From Alphaproteobacteria bacterium (GTDB lineage: Bacteria > Pseudomonadota > Alphaproteobacteria > Ferrovibrionales > Ferrovibrionaceae): a DNA stretch of 53,023 nucleotides. Shown here piece after piece: positions 49,877-53,023 of the stretch. Positions within the stretch are counted from its first letter, which is position 1. The number at the start of each line of letters is the position of its first letter. The translations under genes and the position numbers were made by a program. Below the pieces are notes generated by a model. It was not told the DNA's origin. It made no database searches and was given only the letters and a program-made list of their open reading frames with translations. Where the stretch lies: positions 1 to 53,023 of the forward strand of contig JAGXRD010000015.1 of the NCBI GenBank assembly GCA_018336035.1, read 5' to 3'.

Positions 49877-51390
49877 TGCCATATGCCTCGCTGCGCGATT
49901 TCATGTCCCTGCTGGAGCAGAGCGGCCGGCTGGTGCGCGTGAAGGAACCGGTCTCCACCGTGCTGGAAATGACCGAGATCCAGACGCGCCTGCTGGCCGA
50001 GGGCGGGCCTGCCGTGCTGTTCGAGAAGCCGGTCCGCGCCGATGGCACGCCCAGCGACATCCCGGTGCTGGTCAACCTGTTCGGCACCGTCGATCGCGTG
50101 GCGCTTGGCATGGATCGCAAGCCGGAGGAACTGAAGGATGTCGGCGAGACACTGGCCTTCCTGCGCCAGCCCGAACCGCCCGGCGGTTTCAGAGAGGCGC
50201 TCGGACTGCTGCCGCTGGTCAAGACCGTGCTGTCGATGACGCCGAAGACCGTGAGCAGCGCGCCGGTGCATGAGGTCGTGCTGCAGGGCGACGACATCGA
50301 CCTGAGCAGGCTGCCAATCCAGACCTGCTGGCCGGGCGAGCCGGCGCCGCTGATCACCTGGCCGCTGGTGGTGACGCAGGGTCCGAACAAAAGCGACAAG
50401 ACCGACCGTTTCAATCTCGGCATCTACCGCATGCAGGTGCTGAACAAGACCCAGACCCTGATGCGCTGGCTGAAGCATCGTGGCGGCGCGCAGCAGCACC
50501 AGCGCTGGAAGCAGGCCGGCAAGCGCGAGCCCTTCCCGGCCGCCGTGGTGATCGGCGCCGATCCGGGCACCATTCTCGCGGCGGTGACGCCGGTGCCCGA
50601 CACATTGTCGGAATACCAGTTCGCCGGTTTGCTGCGCGGCAAGAAGGTCGAACTGGTCGATTGCAAGACCATCCCGCTCAAAGTGCCGGCCGAAGCCGAA
50701 ATCGTGCTGGAAGGCCATGTGTCGCTGGAGGATTACCGCGACGAGGGTCCTTACGGAGACCATACCGGCTACTACAATTCGGTCGAGCAGTTCCCCGTTT
50801 TCACGGTGACCGCCATAACGATGCGGCGCAATCCGATCTATCTCAGCACTTTCACCGGTCGGCCGCCGGATGAGCCGAGCGTACTGGGCGAAGCGCTGAA
50901 CGATGTGTTCGTACCGCTGATCCGCCAGCAGTTCCCCGAGATCGTCGATTTCTGGCTGCCGCCGGAAGGCTGCAGCTACCGCGTCGCCGTCGTCAGCATG
51001 AAGAAGGCCTATCCCGGCCATGCCAAGCGCGTGATGATGGGCGTGTGGTCTTACCTGCGGCAGTTCATGTACACCAAGTGGATCATCGTGGTGGACGACG
51101 ATATCAATGCGCGCGACTGGAAGGACGTGATCTGGGCGATGTCGACCCGCATGGACCCGGCGCGCGACGTCACCTTCGTCGAACATACCCCGATCGACTA
51201 TCTCGATTTCGCCTCGCCCGAATCCGGCTTAGGGAGCAAGATCGGTCTGGATGCCACCAACAAATGGCCGCCCGAGACGAAGCGTGAATGGGGCGAGAAA
51301 ATCCGCATGGACGAGGATGTGATCCGCACCGTGACCGAGAAATGGGCCAAACTGGGCCTGCCGGGCAGCGGCAAACCGATCTGGAAGTAG
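49876..51390 (+). CDS. ubiD: UbiD family prenylated-FMN-dependent decarboxylase
   Basis: The 504-residue protein is a full-length Ubi[17 protein letters not shown] at the start, [17 protein letters not shown], then [27 protein letters not shown] and the end part [10 protein letters not shown] with a terminal [13 protein letters not shown]. UbiD removes the carboxyl group of 4-hydroxy-3-polyprenylbenzoate in ubiquinone synthesis, needing the prenylated flavin from UbiX. The nearness of ubiA (2.7 kb) supports this role, but the direct coupling to an EamA transporter would also fit a catabolic aromatic decarboxylase. No ubiX is in the window. Confidence 0.88.
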   Translation: MPYASLRDFMSLLEQSGRLVRVKEPVSTVLEMTEIQTRLLAEGGPAVLFEKPVRADGTPSDIPVLVNLFGTVDRVALGMDRKPEELKDVGETLAFLRQPEPPGGFREALGLLPLVKTVLSMTPKTVSSAPVHEVVLQGDDIDLSRLPIQTCWPGEPAPLITWPLVVTQGPNKSDKTDRFNLGIYRMQVLNKTQTLMRWLKHRGGAQQHQRWKQAGKREPFPAAVVIGADPGTILAAVTPVPDTLSEYQFAGLLRGKKVELVDCKTIPLKVPAEAEIVLEGHVSLEDYRDEGPYGDHTGYYNSVEQFPVFTVTAITMRRNPIYLSTFTGRPPDEPSVLGEALNDVFVPLIRQQFPEIVDFWLPPEGCSYRVAVVSMKKAYPGHAKRVMMGVWSYLRQFMYTKWIIVVDDDINARDWKDVIWAMSTRMDPARDVTFVEHTPIDYLDFASPESGLGSKIGLDATNKWPPETKREWGEKIRMDEDVIRTVTEKWAKLGLPGSGKPIWK

Positions 51391-51494
51391 CCCGATCCAT
51401 TCAACTATGACCTTTGTCACATGGCCGCCGATTGACGACGCCGGTCCGGACTGGCGACAATCGGCCGACAGGGACAGGGCGAGGCACCAGGCCC

Positions 51495-52946
51495 ATGGGG
51501 CTTTGGCGACACGAAATATGGCAAAACCTGCGCGATCAGGTTTGCGGTGGCGGCAACAAGGCCGCCGCCGAGAATGAACGGCTGACCGAAGCCTTCCGTC
51601 ATGAGGAATACGAGGCGCTGCGGCTGACCATCGGCCTGCGCTACGCCGTCTGCATCATCGTCGCCACCATTCTGAGTATCGAAATGGGCTGGCCGCTGGC
51701 CCTGAACTACTACGGCTATCTCGGCGCCTTCGCCTTCTCGGCCTATCTCCAGCTGCTGCTGCGCAAACCCGGACTCGACCGGCCCTGGATGCACTGGCTG
51801 TTTCCCTTCATCGACATGGCGCTGCTGACCGCCGCCATCGTGCTGCCCAATCCCTTCGACCACAGCCAGATGCCGCCGCCGATGCGGCTCGGTTTCGACA
51901 CTATCCTGTATGTGGCATTGTTCGTCGTGCTGTCCGCGCTCGGTCAGTCGGCGCGCACCGTGCTCAATACCACGCTGGCCGCCATCATCTGCTGGACGCT
52001 CGGCACGATGTATATCGTCATGCAGCCCGATGTCACCTTCGGCAGCCGCACCGACAACATCCTGCATGTGCCGGTGGCCGAACGGGTTGCCTATATCCTC
52101 GACCCCTGGAATGTCCGGGCAGGGGAATTCTTGCCGCGCATCATCCTGATCGGGCTGATCGGCCTGATCCTGGCCATCGCCGTGGCGCGGTCGCGTACCC
52201 TGCTGGCGCGCCAGGTGGAAAGCGAACGGGCGCGCCGCAACCTGTCGCGCCATTTCTCGCCGCATATCGCCGAGGAGCTGTCGCGCATGGACGATGCCCT
52301 CGGGCAGGTGCAGCAGATCGAGGCGGCCGTGCTGTTCGCCGATCTGGTCGGCTTCACCCAGATCGCCGACGATCACACGCCGGAACAGACCATCGGCATC
52401 CTGCGTGAAGTGCATCAGCGTCTGTCGCGCGCCGTGGCCGACAATGCCGGCACACTGGATAAATACCTCGGCGACGGCATCATGGCCTCGTTCGGTACAC
52501 CCCGCGCGGGACAGCGCGACGCGTCGGCCGCTCTGCTGGCAGCGCGCGCCATGCTGCGCGAGATGGATCTTCTCAATCGTCAGCGCAAGCTGCTGCGGCA
52601 GGTGCCGCTGCAACTGGCCGTCGGGATTCACTATGGCCCGCTGACGCTCGGCAATATCGGCGATGAAACCCGCATCGAATACGCCCTGATTGGCGAAACC
52701 GTGAATGTGGCGCATCGGCTGGAACAGATGACGCGCGGGCTGAATGCCCAGCTCTGTCTCAGCCAGGCTTTTGTCGACAAGCTGACCGACGAAACCCGCG
52801 GCGATCTCGGCGCGGTGCGCGATATGGTGGCGCTGAAGCCGCAACCGATCCGGGGCCTGCGCGACCGCATGGTGCTGTGGATCCTGGCGCGGCCCGCGAT
52901 CACCGCGGAAGCCGACGCGCCAGAGCCGACGCCGACCATTCATTGA
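51495..52946 (+). CDS. membrane-bound class III adenylate/guanylate cyclase
   Basis: The 483-residue protein has a cytoplasmic N-terminal stretch, about six transmembrane helices (residues 45-235), a short linker helix (QVESERARRNLSRHFSPHIAEEL) and a class III cyclase domain. The metal-binding aspartates are Asp283 in FADLVGFTQ and Asp327 in LDKYLGDGIMASFG; Lys323 is the residue usually linked with ATP specificity, and YALIGETVNVAHRLE is the following substrate-binding motif. It therefore probably makes cAMP. The frame is open to 51414, but the ATG at 51495 begins the conserved part. It ends shortly before another palindromic repeat. Confidence 0.9.
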   Translation: MGLWRHEIWQNLRDQVCGGGNKAAAENERLTEAFRHEEYEALRLTIGLRYAVCIIVATILSIEMGWPLALNYYGYLGAFAFSAYLQLLLRKPGLDRPWMHWLFPFIDMALLTAAIVLPNPFDHSQMPPPMRLGFDTILYVALFVVLSALGQSARTVLNTTLAAIICWTLGTMYIVMQPDVTFGSRTDNILHVPVAERVAYILDPWNVRAGEFLPRIILIGLIGLILAIAVARSRTLLARQVESERARRNLSRHFSPHIAEELSRMDDALGQVQQIEAAVLFADLVGFTQIADDHTPEQTIGILREVHQRLSRAVADNAGTLDKYLGDGIMASFGTPRAGQRDASAALLAARAMLREMDLLNRQRKLLRQVPLQLAVGIHYGPLTLGNIGDETRIEYALIGETVNVAHRLEQMTRGLNAQLCLSQAFVDKLTDETRGDLGAVRDMVALKPQPIRGLRDRMVLWILARPAITAEADAPEPTPTIH

Positions 52947-52972
52947 GCCTATTCTGCTCTACCTACATTGTC

Positions 52973-52995
52973 ATGGCCGGGCTCGACCCGGCCAT
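52973..52995. repeat. REP-like palindrome after the cyclase gene
   Basis: ATGGCCGGG-CTCGA-CCCGGCCAT is a perfect inverted repeat with nine-base arms, preceded by TTGTC and followed by CCACG, wording seen in dispersed alphaproteobacterial palindromes. It starts 27 bp after the cyclase stop and may also act as a terminator hairpin, although no T-run follows directly. Confidence 0.75.
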
Positions 52996-53023
52996 CCACG
53001 TCTTTGTTACCCGAAGAGGAAGG

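Overview
The window is a high-GC alphaproteobacterial chromosome segment that includes the replication-initiation gene neighbourhood. The evidence is the contiguous dnaA-dnaN-recF-gyrB block with rpsT upstream of dnaA, the mitochondrial-type aa3 cytochrome oxidase operon (ctaC-ctaD-ctaB-coxF-ctaG-ctaE-surf1) running into thrC and an M16 peptidase, a plant/alphaproteobacterial-type glutamate-cysteine ligase, and a ThrB of the choline-kinase-like fold. A Rhodospirillales-type organism would fit, but the genus cannot be fixed from the sequence alone. No rRNA, tRNA, CRISPR array or intact insertion sequence was seen.

Layout. (1) 1-2745, minus strand: the end of an aryl-polyene-like fatty-acid/polyketide cluster (lipoprotein, ketosynthase-like protein, acyltransferase, two acyl carrier proteins, COG4648 membrane protein), continuing off the left edge. 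(2) 2746-6194: a low-GC accessory scar. It holds a probable HEPN/HepT relic, a relic of the error-prone polymerase DnaE2 on the plus strand, and an 887-codon Cap4-like nuclease/STAND NTPase gene. That gene resembles the Avs anti-phage proteins and appears to have lost its C-terminal sensor where it meets the dnaE2 relic. (3) 6195-13145, minus: gyrB, recF, dnaN, dnaA and a rhodanese; then a 467-bp gap and rpsT with a textbook promoter and terminator. (4) 14066-21283: a mixed metabolic stretch with a membrane protein, a bifunctional 2-aminobenzoyl-CoA/salicylyl-CoA monooxygenase-reductase, a gamma-glutamyltransferase-like enzyme, a carboxymuconolactone-decarboxylase-like gene divergent from an HxlR regulator over two matching palindromes, a YeiH-type membrane protein and a lipoprotein. 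(5) 21537-26704: ispH-thrB-rnhA, a peroxiredoxin, a DsbD N-terminal-domain protein, YqgE and a RimJ-like acetyltransferase. (6) 37090 down to 26099, minus: a long run of twelve tightly packed genes for cytochrome oxidase structure and assembly, followed by carboxypeptidase M32, threonine synthase, M16 peptidase and the acetyltransferase. (7) 37320-53023, mostly plus: a histidine kinase fused to GGDEF-EAL, tldD, cysE, a c-type cytochrome, gshA and rsmE (minus), ubiA, a Cys-rich protein, a 2OG-Fe(II) oxygenase (minus), an EamA transporter with a UbiD decarboxylase, and a membrane class III nucleotide cyclase.

Functionally most of the window is core: DNA replication start, aerobic respiration with haem A and copper assembly, ubiquinone synthesis (ubiA and a possible ubiD), threonine, cysteine and glutathione synthesis. 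The unusual content is the truncated STAND defence gene with its relics, the histidine kinase/c-di-GMP phosphodiesterase fusion, and the paired operators between the HxlR gene and its neighbour.
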